DNA of 64,000 nt from NCBI GenBank assembly GCA_911728435.2, contig OU452199.1:8318860-8382859 (forward strand), given 5' to 3'. Shown here piece after piece: positions 43,020-53,826 of the stretch; positions within the stretch are counted from its first letter, which is position 1; each line of letters starts with the position of its first letter. Both the position numbers and the translations under genes were made by a program. This DNA is from Apoderus coryli (Eukaryota; Arthropoda; Insecta; Coleoptera; Attelabidae). The notes under the pieces are model-generated. The model worked only from the letters and a program-made list of their open reading frames with translations. It was not told the DNA's origin and ran no database searches.

Positions 43020-43236
43020 TATATTACACTCCACTGCATCTAATGGATTACTTCTTTAATCTAAATTACTTATCATGAAAAAACAAAAACAAATATATAG
43101 CTTCCGCTATTGATAGTTCCCAAATAATCAGCAAAGAATATACACAATATTATAGATTGGTAATTGGTAATCAAATTTTTTTTTATAAAAATCTTTGTAC
43201 TGCCTCACAACCCTCAGGACTCACGGGCCGCCACTG

Positions 43237-44384
43237 CTCACAACCATATATCCTTTGGTCATTTTACTTTCCAATCGTTTCACCATTTTGCTACAAAAAT
43301 GTTGGATTTTGAAATGAGTCTAATTTTGAAAAAAAAGACTTACAACATTGAATCAAGAATTTGAACATTTTTTGCAAACACTGAACCATGATCAGTTTTT
43401 TGGGGTGGAATTCTTGATCATAAGTTATTCTAGAACTCTCATTAATTAAATGATATTTTCTCGGCTTCCTCTAAAAGCGTTTTTATTTGCATAACGAGTG
43501 GATCAGCCTATTATGCATAGTGTGTCTAGACCGTTGTAATCCTAACATAAACTCCTGTCTGGTTTTTACGCAAGAAAGTATTACCGACTTCAAGTTACCG
43601 TGTACAAGTTATGGTCATCTAATAATTCTAACAAGTTATCTAATCACTTTTAAACCCTCATTTTCAAAGTTTTTAAATGTTCTGGCGATTAACCTGACAG
43701 ATTTCATATCAAGCAACTACCCTCTCTGTATATTGCAGACGTATTCATTACAACCAACGTACGAGTTCCCTCTTTTCAACATCAAAAACCTTCCATACCA
43801 ACTTTACTCATTACTAGCTTCCATCCCCTGAAAACTACAAGTTAATTTTCGTTTTGTATATGAGTTAATCCCTGTTTACATATATCCGCAATTTATTGTC
43901 TCGTGTACTGTACAATAAATCATATGGGTAACGTTAACTGAATAATAGTGGTGGCGGGGAAAAAATGCGAGGCATGTGTAGGGGTCTGTGTAAGAACTGG
44001 TAATTAAAGTTCATATTTGTCTTGGCTGATGATGTAGGTATTCTGGGGAAATTATTTACGAGCAATAATTATTATTATGTGGTTGTAATGCTCTCGTTAG
44101 TTATATAATAAATTGTTATTAATTATCCAGTTAATGGGAGTAAGCTCATGAACGCAAACCAGGGTTTGATTTTCGTTTATACACATGCTACACCGGTCTG
44201 GTCCATCTGTTGTCTGTCGTTGATTACTCGATGCCATTAAATAATTTGTATCGCCATAGGTTCATTGGTTTTTTAGCTCTCCATATCATATATGTATATA
44301 TGGCGACTATTAGTTTCATGATTTTTTTTTTTTAATTTCACCGGAAATACTTGTTTTTGGTCATTTTATACATAAATAAGTAGT
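43237..44384. other. Spacer, no supported gene
   Basis: A 114-codon plus frame at 43487-43831 (start MHNEWISLLCIVCLDRCNPN) is open but shows no domain; possible old coding DNA, not called. A TA-repeat lies near 44288. Confidence 0.35.
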
Positions 44385-46730
44385 TTTAAAAAAATGTCTG
44401 TTTGTCTGTCTTTATGCACGAAAACGCAAAAACCACTTAACAGATTTTAACCAAATTTGGTACAAAAATACTATAGGACATGGCAAAGAGCTGATTAGAT
44501 TTTGGGAAACATTGAGCGTAGGCAAAGGGTTTAAAAGAGGGTCAAAAATTTTAAAAAATCATAGTTCTTAAACTTATCCGAAATACTGCATAATTTTTTA
44601 CGCATTTAATTGAATATAACCTAAAATAATAAACATAAAATATTAGACCACATTGGCGTTCGAAAATAGTGTAAAATGGGGTAAAAAATATTTAAAAGAA
44701 ACGTACTTCTTAAACATCGCAGAAATATTAACTAATTATTTATAGCTTTAATAGAATATAACCTATAAAATGTGCCATAAATAACTTACTCTCATGGGCG
44801 TTCGTAAATAGTGGAAAAGGGGTCAAAACATAAAAAATATATATTTCCTAAACTTATTCGAAATATGGAATAATAATAAAAAATTTTACATAAAAGAATT
44901 GGTTCACACAGGCGTTCGAAAATAGTCTAAAAAAATCCCGATGGCAGCCAGTCGGAAAAGTAGATTTTTGATTTATGTATTTTTTATTTATACTTAGTCT
45001 ACCACTGACACCCACTATCAATAAACAAATAATGGAATATTCTGACAGTCGCCAAATATAACCAAAGTGTCATATTGACAGTTATTTTAACTGAAATACC
45101 CATTATACTATAACACATACGTAAGTACGGTCTTATTGTTATGTCACAGGTGTTTATTTGTCAAAATAATTACAGGTGTAGCGGGTGATGATATTTTTTT
45201 TATTTTTTGTTACTTTATATTGACTTACATTTACTTAAATATGCCAGCGATGAAAAAACTCTCCAAATAAACATTGTAGAGATTTAAGTGCTCTATCATT
45301 TGATATGTAACATTGGTATTTTCTATTAACAATGAAAGAAATATGATTTTTTTAAAACTTTGACAGGCCGCCATTTCGAAATTAGCTCGCCGATTTCAAT
45401 CGCCCACGAACTCACGCGATTCCATGACCTAGCCGATTTTTTAACCAAATTTTGTTTCGATTGGTCAAAAAATGCGGCCTAGACCGTGACGCAAAGTTTT
45501 CTATATCCCATATATATATATTTATATATATATAGATATATAAACTTTTGAACTGAGGTCATTTTTAGGATCCAGGGGTCATAAACTGAAGGACTGCATA
45601 AAAATTTTTCAAAATTTCGGTGTGTCGATCTCCTGAATAGTTAGATTTTTTTTAAAAATCTACTAAAAAGGGTCAAAAACGAAGAAGAAATGTTTCGCAA
45701 ATATACCAGAACAATTGGCTAATTATATATAGCTTTGATATAAGATAACCTAAAAAATGCAGCATACAATTTTTATTTACATAGGCGTTCGTAAATAGTT
45801 GAAAAGGAGTAAAATAAAAAAAAATTAAATGTGAAATTTTTTATATTTAACTAGCTGAATTGGTGTTAAAAATACACGACAAAAATTAATGTACCATAGG
45901 CGTCCGTGAAAATTCTATAAAAGGGTCAGAAAAAATTTGTATCCGTAATAACTCAAAAACCACTTAACGGATTTTAACCACATTTGGTACGAGAATACTA
46001 CAGGATATTTATAGGTGGTGATTAACATTGAGCGTAGGCAAGGGTTCAAAAATTTAAAATATCATAGTTCTTAAACTTATCCGAAATATTGAATAATTTT
46101 TTGTGCGTTTAATTAAACATAACCAAAAATATTTAACTTAAACAATTATACCACATTGACATTCGAAAAAAGTGTAAAATGGGGTAAAAAGGTTAGAAAA
46201 AACGAATTTCTTAAACATAAATATTGACTAGTTATTTATAGCTTTGATAGAATATAACCTAAAAAATGTATTCTAAATAACTTGTTTTCATAGGCGTTCG
46301 TAAATAGTGTAAAAGGGGTCAAAATAAAAACATATATACTACCTAAACTTATTCGGAATACGGCATAATTTTTCGTAGTTGTGATAGAATATAACCTAAA
46401 AAATGTTACATAAATGAACTGGTTCACACAGGCGTTCGAAAAAAGGTCAAAAACGAAAAAAAAAATGTTTTTCCAAATAGAACAGAAAAATTGGCTACTT
46501 ATATATAGCTAACCTATAGATAACCTACAACATGCAGCATAACAATTTTGTTTACATGAGGGTTCGTAAACAGTAAAAAAGGGCCAATATAAATTTTATA
46601 ATAAAACTAAAAAAAATCAATTATTTTGCGTACAAGAACTTGGCCTAGAAGACCGGGAATATAAAATATGTACGTATAAATAGCGCCACCAAAGAGAAGA
46701 AAAATTAACAAAACATTCAAACCAATGGAT
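44385..46730. repeat. Degenerate tandem repeat region (about 125-bp unit), copy A
   Basis: Built from diverged units of the form TTCTTAAACTTATCCGAAAT ... GAATATAACCTAAAAAATGT ... GGCGTTCGTAAATAGTGTAA ... GGGGTCAAAA. It also has two copies of a lead segment with AAAACCACTTAACAGATTTT and AACCAAATTTGGTAC (44420-44465, 45950-45995), a motif widespread in insect non-coding repeats. The end, ATTTTGCGTACAAGAACTTG then CCAAAGAGAAGAAAAAT, recurs at the end of copy B. No coding function. Confidence 0.75.
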
Positions 46731-48517
46731 TCTCACACTTTTGAATCAAATATATATTCTTCAGAAAATGATGTTGATTTATAAAAAAAAATACGCTACG
46801 TGTTGTTGACACCTATATATAATAACCAACCATATCATTAATTTAATTTTTGGTATTTTATGACCTTTTAAATTAATTTGAAACATATTCAGCTCGTATT
46901 ATCTTCATTTTAACATTTTGAAGGCATTAAGCCGTTTAATGCATTTTTTATATATTCGCATTACGTTGTCGGACGAGACATCATTAAGTATCATATCTGA
47001 GGAAATCTCGCTTGTTTGAAAATGACGCTGCATCCAGACATTATCATTATCTTCCAGTGGGTTGACATTTTAAACAGATATTCATATCCATATTACAATG
47101 TCTGTGTTGGAAATACAGTCACCACCCTAGAATATCCAGGTGTATTGTAATGGGAAAACTGATTTTCCTTTTTGGACTTTGTGTAAGCTGGGGCGAGACG
47201 GTGCAGCACATGCGGCTGATGTCCTGCCATTATCCACAGCGAAACTAGAGTGACATTCCAATTCATACTATGAGTATATATACACAAATGTATATGTGAG
47301 AGAGCAACAATAGCAAACGAGAAAATTGCATTTGAGTTTGTTTGATGAGAAATACGGATTTTAGCAATTGTTAAAGTTGTTGTCATTCTACAGAAAATAC
47401 ATTACGTTCTCTACTTATTACATTAAGGCAAGAGTCCAGTAAAATTTACTGACAATTTACTGTATAACAGCATTTGTGTGTCAGTAAGAGATGTGTTTGC
47501 TTTTATTGGAACACCGAGGGTAAATCGGAACAATGGTTGGCACTTTGTTACGTCTATACGGAAGTTTTTTGTGATGTATGCGCTTCGTAGTACTTACGAG
47601 CTTTGCAAAATGTACACTAATATACAGTAACTACTAAAAAATTAGTACAAGTATTACAATAATTTTAAAAATATATGCATTTACGCTTACGCCAACTGGC
47701 CAGCATTTTGTCACTAGCAACCATAAAATAGAAAAAAATTAATTTTTCTAAATGGTTTTTTTTTTTAAACACTCTTCGCTATTCTATAATACTGTGTTGT
47801 TCATGTCCACGATATGGCTAATTACAATTCAGTCATTTTTGTTTATATATAATCTTAAATCTAAGTATTACTTTCATATACATAATAGGTAATCTTAATT
47901 ATCTATCGTAGTCATATTTTCGAGATTAAGACTGTTCAGATTAATTTAGTTTACATGTATTTTATTTTCTTTATTATCACTATTGCTTGGCAAACGAATC
48001 TGTGACAACGAAAGGAATGCGGACAAAAAAATCCTATATTGCCAAATTTAACTACAAAAAATCACTAGTTCTAGAAAAGAAGTAGTATTAACTTGAAAAT
48101 CGATTTTTTACAATTAAAAATAATAATACTGAAAAAAGCTCAGGTTTTTTGAAGTGGTTGTTTGTTTTATTTTTATTTAATAACTAAAATTTTTACCACT
48201 GAATATTAAAATAGGGAAAATAAATTACGATCTTCTGTAAAATCGGCAATACCACGCGAAATAGGTGGTTAGATGCCGCCTGAATGATCCTAATTGGTGT
48301 GTAGAACCTCGCACGTTTTGTCGCCATGCGGGTGTTCAAGTCGCAATTGGTGGAAACTGTGTTCTTCCCCGCAATTGTTGCCGCCCCTCGTAGTAATATT
48401 GAATCAGCCAGTGGCAGAGCGGTGTTATTATTTATACTTTTGTTGTGTATGAGTTGCAATATTATCAAATATTATAAAAAAAATCAGGGTAGTTCGATTT
48501 AAAAAACATCTCTTAGA
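46731..48517. other. Spacer with small unidentified open frames
   Basis: The minus frames at 47093-47386 and 48193-48468 show no domain. The minus open block 46905-47069 is listed separately. The rest is AT-rich. Confidence 0.35.
46905..47069 (-). CDS. Unidentified 54-codon open block ending in a stop
   Basis: On the minus strand, NVNPLEDNDNVWMQRHFQTS, then EISSDMILNDVSSDNVMRIY and KKCIKRLNAFKMLK, ending TGA at 46905-46907. It starts just after a TAA with no ATG, so it would be a terminal exon or a relic. The composition looks protein-like, but I cannot name a family. Confidence 0.2.
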   Translation of the reverse strand, partial: NVNPLEDNDNVWMQRHFQTSEISSDMILNDVSSDNVMRIYKKCIKRLNAFKMLK

Positions 48518-48586
48518 ACGCCTTCGTATATGTGCGACTTAAACCCAATAGAGTTAACTTACGCAAAACTTAAATTAAATATATAA
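48518..48586 (+). pseudogene. Tc1/mariner-superfamily transposase fragment
   Basis: TPSYMCDLNPIELTYAKLKL then NI and a stop: the PPYxCxLNPIExxW box that holds the third acidic residue (Glu here) in several Tc1/mariner-superfamily transposases. Upstream frames are shifted. Nothing else of the gene remains next to it. Confidence 0.5.
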
Positions 48587-48605
48587 GAACCCGCAATACA
48601 ACCGG

Positions 48606-48958
48606 AAATTTTCTTGTTTAAATTCAACATTAAGTCTTCGCCATACAATATGATATCCATCTGATTATATTTAGATTAATCTGAGAAAATATCACGTTGC
48701 CAAAAATTATTTGTTTCATTTATATGTTTATTTGCAAATTCTAATGCTTTTTTTTCGATAAATCATTAACCCAAAGCTTTTTCCAGTCACTGTTATTTTT
48801 ATTACTGTCGGTATACTTTGGCAGGCATGATTTATTATACGTCTTATATACGAGGGAGAAATGAATGTATCAAAAACGTTGCATTCGCTGCCCTTTTATA
48901 ATGTAAAGAGGCATGGGAACGGATAGCCCCGGTAGAATCGTTAAATTTATATATTTTA
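48606..48958 (-). pseudogene. Tc1-like relic, second copy of 27592-27917
   Basis: Same orientation and same segment as the relic at 27.6 kb; shared stretches include TTAGATTAATCTGAGAAAAT, TTTGGCAGGCATGATTTATT and AATCGTTAAATTTATATATT. It carries an additional 20-odd bases (GCTTTTTTTTCGATAAATC). No terminal repeats are visible. It abuts the opposite-strand fragment at 48518-48586. Confidence 0.55.
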
Positions 48959-49851
48959 CATTGACTTTGGATAGACTATACCTATTGGCTTTATATAACC
49001 AGGCAGTTCTCGCAATCACCAACAACGATTCCTAATTTGTATTAGTCTTTCCATAGATATGCCGTTCAACTTGTAATCAAGGTTGATTGAATTTACTGAT
49101 AATTTTTCATTTTAAAATATTAAATCGTTATAGAATTTAAACTCTAGGAAACTAGATGCATTGTCCTTAATCCCCATGCTGTATAAACGCTCGTTCGTAA
49201 TTTTCTAGCGCTCTTTTAGAGGATTTATGTGCTACTCAATTTCGTAATAAAATCAGTCATCAGCGAATTAATATTCAGTATGGCTGGTAGAGACGGCCCC
49301 AGACAACTATATTCATCAAAGTTGCGATGTAGGAAATGGAAAATGTCATATTGAAACGGTAAATCATTTATATTAAAAACAAACATTAGCTACGTCAAGG
49401 TGTTCAGTAATTGAAATTTTGAAATGTATGTTGAGCAAATAAAGCTACTCAATTGTTTGGGAATAGAGGTACCCAGAATTTTTAATTTACATGTAACTTC
49501 CAATAAGGCGTCAATGAAAATCCAAACATTATGCAACGTTTTTTTAACTTGATAATTTTGCTGCAACTACCTAATTGTGTCATTTTAAATCTAAATTGTA
49601 GTTAATTATTGCTGACTATGAAAAAGCACACAATATTATATTTTAAGGACGCCGGTAATGAAATTGAGGAACATATGAATCGTGTCATTTAAAATATTAA
49701 CAATTATAATAATTATGAAATTACTTTATGTTGAAAATATTTTTTCTTTTTTATAACTTTTGTACCATATTATTATTTTTTGTTTTGTGCTTGTGCTTTT
49801 TCAGACTTATTTTGAGATTTGCGTTGTTTTATTTCTTTGTGCGTGTGTTAA
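48959..49851. other. AT-rich spacer, no gene seen
   Basis: A 74-codon T-rich plus frame at 49728-49952 is antisense to the start of the NUMT and is not a gene. Confidence 0.45.
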
Positions 49852-49925
49852 AGTTTCTAATTAATAAAGCTCTGAAAGCTCCTAATAATGGTCAAGGTCT
49901 ACTAAGTGATATGAATGATTTTTGT
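49852..49925 (-). pseudogene. cox3: cox3 5' fragment in the NUMT
   Basis: Minus-strand NHSYHLVD followed, after a small indel, by a PWPLLGAF-like segment, the start of cytochrome c oxidase subunit III. Only about 75 bases remain, next to the atp6 end as in mitochondrial DNA. The ATG has changed to ACA. Confidence 0.75.
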
Positions 49926-49939
49926 TTCTTGAAATTAGT

Positions 49940-50493
49940 TTACTTCTCTTGAATAAAGGGTTCTAAGAACTGAGAATACATATGATTGAATTACAGAAAC
50001 AGCTGTTTCTAGAATTAGTAGAAGAATTTGAATAATGATGAGTATAGGAATTAAGGTTGTTGCTAGGTCCTGTATTCCCTAGAAGTGTAATTAAAAGATG
50101 CCCTGCAATTATATTTGCTGATAGCTAAAGTTCTCGGTCGAATTAAGATACTAATGGTTTCAATAATAACTATAAAGGGTATTAAAATATTAGGACTTCC
50201 TTGAGGAACTAAATGTAAAAATATATGTGATGTGTTTATTATTCACCCATATATCATGAAGGTAATTCATAGGGGTAATCTTAGTGTTAAGGTTAGAATA
50301 AGATGTCTTCTTCTAGTGAAAATGTAGGGAAATAGCCCAATTAGTGTTAAAATTTTTCATAGCATACTGTTTCGGAAAGGAATTAACCAAAATAATGATG
50401 GGACAATTATTAATCCAATCAGTGATCTTAAGCAATTCAAATTTAATCCAAAATTTGTAGAAGGATCAAAAGACTAGAAAAGATTTGCTATCG
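49940..50493 (-). pseudogene. atp6: atp6 pseudogene in the NUMT
   Basis: ATP synthase F0 subunit a, normally an inner-membrane mitochondrial protein. Readable parts include [81 protein letters not shown] and the tail ETAVSVIQSYVFSVLRTL before TAA at 49940. The start codon is ACG, an in-frame TAG follows LF, and indels occur near ISANIIAG and after NTGPS. The length, 554 bp, is about 100 bp shorter than usual. Confidence 0.93.
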
Positions 50494-50643
50494 TTTTCAA
50501 TTAGTAATTATGTTTTTAAAAATAATTTTATTATTAATTGATTTATTTGTAATTAAAAAATATGTTATTACATTAAAAAAGAAGAAAATGACAATAAAGT
50601 AAATAAATAAGGAGATTCAATTTAATGGAGCTATTTGACGTAT
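50488..50643 (-). pseudogene. atp8: atp8 pseudogene in the NUMT
   Basis: Starts ATA at 50643 with QMAPLNW next, then a hydrophobic stretch and a Lys/Asn-rich tail, overlapping the start of atp6 as in insect mitochondria. The second codon reads Arg instead of the usual Pro. It ends TAG at 50488-50490. Confidence 0.85.
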
Positions 50644-50644
50644 T

Positions 50645-50706
50645 AAAAACCTCCCAATAGGTAATTTTAACTTGACAAGTTAATGTTATAGTTTTAACTA
50701 TATTTT
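50645..50706 (-). pseudogene. trnD: mitochondrial trnD(GTC) in the NUMT
   Basis: 62 nt with anticodon loop ACTTGTCAAGT (GTC), between trnK and atp8. A/T-rich arms as in insect mitochondria; not expected to work in the nucleus. Confidence 0.85.
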
Positions 50707-50707
50707 C

Positions 50708-50779
50708 CATTGGAAGTATTTGTTAATATACTATAGAATGGTTTAAGAGACCAATACTTACTCTTCAGTCATCCAATGG
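50708..50779 (-). pseudogene. trnK: mitochondrial trnK(CTT) in the NUMT
   Basis: 72 nt beginning CATTGGATGACTGAAG and ending with the pairing CTTCCAATG. The anticodon loop GGTCTCTTAAACC holds CTT at plus positions 50745-50747. It directly follows cox2. Confidence 0.9.
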
Positions 50780-50780
50780 T

Positions 50781-51397
50781 TTAGTTAAACGTTCTAACCC
50801 AGTTAATAAAAAATTTAGGTGAAATTCTTTCAATTACAATTGGTATAAGTCTATGATTTGCTCCACAGATTTCTGAACATTGTCTATAAAATAATCCTCT
50901 TCGTGAGATAGAGAATCTAGTTTGATTTAATCGTCCAGGAGTTGCATCAATTTTTACTCCTAATGAGGGAATTGTTCAAGAGTGGATAACGTCAGCTGCA
51001 GTTACAATCATTCGAATTTCTGATTCGTAAGGTACTACTATACGATTATCTACATCTAGTAGGCGAAATCTATAGGTTTGTTAGAGAGTCTGTAGGGGTT
51101 ATATACGAATCAAATTAAATTTTTTTTAAATCTGAGTATTCGTAGGATCAGTATCATTGGTGTCCAATGGTTTTGATAGTAATACTTGGATTATTATGGA
51201 GTAATTGCTGGTAGAATTGTTCAGATTACTTCAATAGTTTGTCCTTCAGGTAAAAGACGATGAGAAAATTTATTGAAGAATATTCTTGTTATTATTTGTC
51301 CAACTAATGTTGTAATAATAACGAGGATTATTAGTGTGTGAAAAAGGTTAATTGCTCTATTAGAGGGGATGCTCTATCTACATTTTCATGTAGCTAT
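50781..51397 (-). pseudogene. cox2: cox2 pseudogene in the NUMT
   Basis: Cytochrome c oxidase subunit II. Clear segments in order: DSASPLMEQLTFF, TLIILVIITTLVGQ, PEGQTIEVIWTILPAI, GHQWYWSYEYSD (both Trp codons are TGA), [40 protein letters not shown], and the CuA-binding [11 protein letters not shown] region. A stop and frameshift lie near the start, another frameshift after FF, and TAATAA plus a deletion of roughly 60-100 bp after the second membrane helix. It ends TAA at 50781-50783, just before trnK. Confidence 0.96.
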
Positions 51398-51398
51398 T

Positions 51399-51462
51399 TC
51401 TAAAAAAAGCCCAAGCTTCATATTTGGAGCTTAAACCCAAGGCACTAGTTTGCCAGATTAGA
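51399..51462 (-). pseudogene. trnL2: mitochondrial trnL2(TAA) in the NUMT
   Basis: 64 nt starting TCTAATCTGGCAAACTAGTG, with anticodon TAA (plus 51431-51433) and ending TTTTTTTAGA, where the acceptor stem has lost some pairing. It lies immediately upstream of cox2. Confidence 0.9.
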
Positions 51463-51507
51463 ATTGCACCTGCATAATCTCGAAAGAAATAGAAACAAAA
51501 TCCCAAA

Positions 51508-51547
51508 CGTCGCGCCGACAATGAATCCGCCGCGGCGCGTTACACGC
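51508..51547. repeat. G+C-rich dyad in AT-rich DNA
   Basis: CGTCGCGCCGACAATG ... CCGCCGCGGCGCGTTAC. CGCGCC (51511-51516) pairs with GGCGCG (51534-51539), and CGCCGCGGCG is a perfect 10-base palindrome. It stands out sharply in base composition. Function unknown. Confidence 0.65.
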
Positions 51548-51588
51548 TTATCGTGCCTTTTTATATCCTATAGGCATAGAATAATTAC

Positions 51589-51777
51589 TATAGATAAGAA
51601 GGGTCAGTAGACGCTAAAAACGGCATCGACTCGTCGCAATCCCAGCCACATTTCTGGCCCGCTACTATATATACTATATCTATATATACCATAAGATATT
51701 ATACTATAACTATATGCAGCGGCGAATTGCTTTTAAGACAGAGGTAACAAAGGTGCCGACACGAGGTGAAGTAACTG
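51589..51777 (+). repeat. Repeat patch shared, inverted, with 61720-61844
   Basis: TATAGATAAGAAGG, ACATTTCTGGCCCGCTACTA, TATATACTATAT and CACGAGGTGAAGTAACT match the reverse complement of 61720-61844. This copy has about 60 extra bases in two places (AACGGCATCGACTCGTCGCA among them). Origin unknown. Confidence 0.7.
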
Positions 51778-53391
51778 TATATAAACTGTGCTATAGGCAC
51801 ATGTGCCAAAATAATCAAATCGTCTATTGTTAATCTGGAGAACTTTATTGTGTGAAACCTATTCGGTTTTAACTTAAGTTATTTTGTAAATATTTTATTT
51901 TATAACATTTTCTTGTGTAAGGTTAAACAAAGATCCGAGCAAAGATCATATACTAACTTATATACATCTTAGCCGCCTCACAACCACAAGGATTAATTTG
52001 TGAAGTTCGACTTTCTATTATTTCGTTATTGATATTATATCTACCTACTCCTGTTTGAAGATCGGCTATTTCTTTGAAAATATAAAATTATATTCACTAA
52101 TGATACTGCAATAACAATTCTTTATACATTGTTTTTAAAGCCCTCCAAAACACCCATTTTACAAGAATTCCTCCCAAAACGCCTCACTTCAATCCTATCG
52201 ATATAACAATATATAGCCAGAATGGCCAATTATACTAACATGAGATAGGAAGTAAACAACATATACCTATGGGAAAGTTCAATATTGGAAGGAAAGTTTT
52301 CTAATGATCATTATATTTCTCGTGTGGAAATATAACATTAAATAGTATGCTGGAAGGAATAGTTATACAGGCGGAAGCTCTATTGTCTAAATTTTGTGTA
52401 AGTGACAACACCGCATAAACTGTTTGTTAATAAAATAAAGTGATTTGTTTATTAAGCTTGCACCGGACGGCATAGGGTTTGTCGCATAACTAAGCGGTGG
52501 AAGAGTCTTTTGTACCAGTATGAATATTTAAGAATTATTATTATAATACCATTTTATTTAATTTCAATTTAAGTAAAATTAATAAATATTTAGAAATTTA
52601 AGGTAAATTATTGTTTATAATAACAGTAATATTAAAACAAATTAAAATTTAGAATTCTATGTTACAAAATATGATTATTGTAACTTCAAATTGCCTCCGA
52701 TGAAAGAGATATGAACCACAGAGGACCTCATTGGTTCAATTCCCTAACCGCATTATACCCTATCTATATTCAGTGGCTGGGGTACCAGCACTAACTTTGA
52801 GATTGAACATGAAAATATCTTTAACATTGGCAAAATACAAACAATATTTTAATTAATACAACAAAGCTAAGTTTTGACTAAATCTTGATATTTATTGAAA
52901 ATGGATTGGAATTAATTAATCTGTATTATAAATTTCGTGGATGTGATAGTTGAGTTCCTTTTATCTCAATTCTCAATTGTTTTAACTTAATCAGCTCAAC
53001 TGAGCGATGCGATGACGCAGAGATAACAATTATTTCATCATCATTTCATTAGGAAATGTTATAAAGGGCAAGCATTGTGTACGCCACATACGTATATAAT
53101 GCACTGTTTGCATAAATAAATTTATACGAAATAACTCTGTTAGCAAGGAAATACGCTAATGAACAAAACACAATAATTTCGAAATAACGCTATCGTCGCC
53201 AATGAATGGTAAATAATTCGGTGACTATATTATGGCGCTGTATACTGAGTGATTCTTAGCTAACTTTTCTCAACGGGTTTTCTGTTAGTTTTTTCCTACT
53301 TCATATTATCATCATATTTTTTGTGGAAATTACTCCATCCTTCCTCCTTATAAATAATGCGTTTTTTCTCGAGCATATTTTATTTGAAAAC
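51778..53391. other. AT-rich spacer, no gene seen
   Basis: A GGTTCAATTCC match near 52733 resembles a tRNA B box, but no tRNA fold surrounds it. No frame is supported. Confidence 0.45.
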
Positions 53392-53429
53392 TGTCCGAAT
53401 TACCCATTTAGTTTGGGTAATTACGGACA
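53392..53429. repeat. Hairpin with 15-16-base arms
   Basis: TGTCCGAATTACCCA (53392-53406) pairs with TGGGTAATTACGGACA (53414-53429) with one bulged base and a 7-base loop. It lies about 400 bp beyond the stop of the pogo-like frame and could belong to that element. Confidence 0.75.
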
Positions 53430-53826
53430 TTCCTTTTAAAATGCATAAAATTGAAGTAATAACAGTACTTCGGACTCAAATATTAGTTCTAAAATACTAT
53501 TAAGTTCTTTTTTTACATAAAAGCTCAAAAAATACACATTCTCAAACATGATTTTACATGTTTTTCTATAAATACAACACTGATTTATACAAATATCAGT
53601 CAAATTCTCATTTATCAAATAAATTTCAATAAAAATATATAAAACTACTACTTACAAACCAAAATAAAAACATTCTTAAGACATAAACAAAATAAGTCAG
53701 ATTTTACAGAAGACAACGTATTATTGTAGGATAATCTTTGGCAAATTAGAGAATTTATATCCACCTCTCCTTAAAGTAACTAGTTTTAGGATCTCAGAAA
53801 TATCATCATAATTAATAAAACTCTGA
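53430..53826. other. AT-rich spacer, possible 3' untranslated part of the pogo-like element
   Basis: Lies downstream of the minus-strand pogo-like frame. A 60-codon minus frame at 53436-53618 is not supported. Confidence 0.35.

Larger units (their letters stand above)
41389..43244 (+). mobile_element. hAT element with TTF/ZMYM1-like transposase fragment, copy A
   Basis: The element runs from CAGGGGCGGCTAGTCCTATG (41397) to the right end whose reverse complement is CAGTGGCGGCCCGTGAGTCC (ends 43236), 1840 bp. Flanks CTTACCAC and CTCACAAC match at 6 of 8 positions, a decayed 8-bp hAT duplication. A fragment of the transposase N-terminus is retained in the same orientation. The second copy of the family is at 55961-57797, nearly the same length. 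Confidence 0.75.
49852..51462 (-). other. NUMT: nuclear copy of mitochondrial trnL2-cox2-trnK-trnD-atp8-atp6-cox3
   Basis: About 1.6 kb on the minus strand follows the ancestral insect mitochondrial gene order without rearrangement. The protein segments use TGA as Trp and ATA as Met (invertebrate mitochondrial code). Stops, frameshifts and deletions in cox2 and atp6 show it is a decayed nuclear insertion rather than live mitochondrial DNA. The left boundary is inside cox3 and the right boundary is the 5' end of trnL2. Confidence 0.96.

Noticed and set aside
43487..43831. 114-codon plus-strand frame
   Set aside because: Open but without domain, start context or splice support; left as possible old coding DNA in the spacer entry.
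44028..44065. CTGATGA followed later by GAAA, a third possible hammerhead family
   Set aside because: No helix II can form between the two core boxes.
47093..47386. 97-codon minus-strand frame
   Set aside because: No recognisable motif; the neighbouring block 46905-47069 in the same strand looks more protein-like and does not join it in frame.
49728..49952. 74-codon Phe/Leu-rich plus-strand frame resembling a membrane protein
   Set aside because: Partly antisense to the NUMT (cox3/atp6 end); bias explains the hydrophobicity.
52729..52745. GGTTCAATTCC resembling a tRNA B box
   Set aside because: The T stem does not pair and no A box or acceptor stem fits around it.
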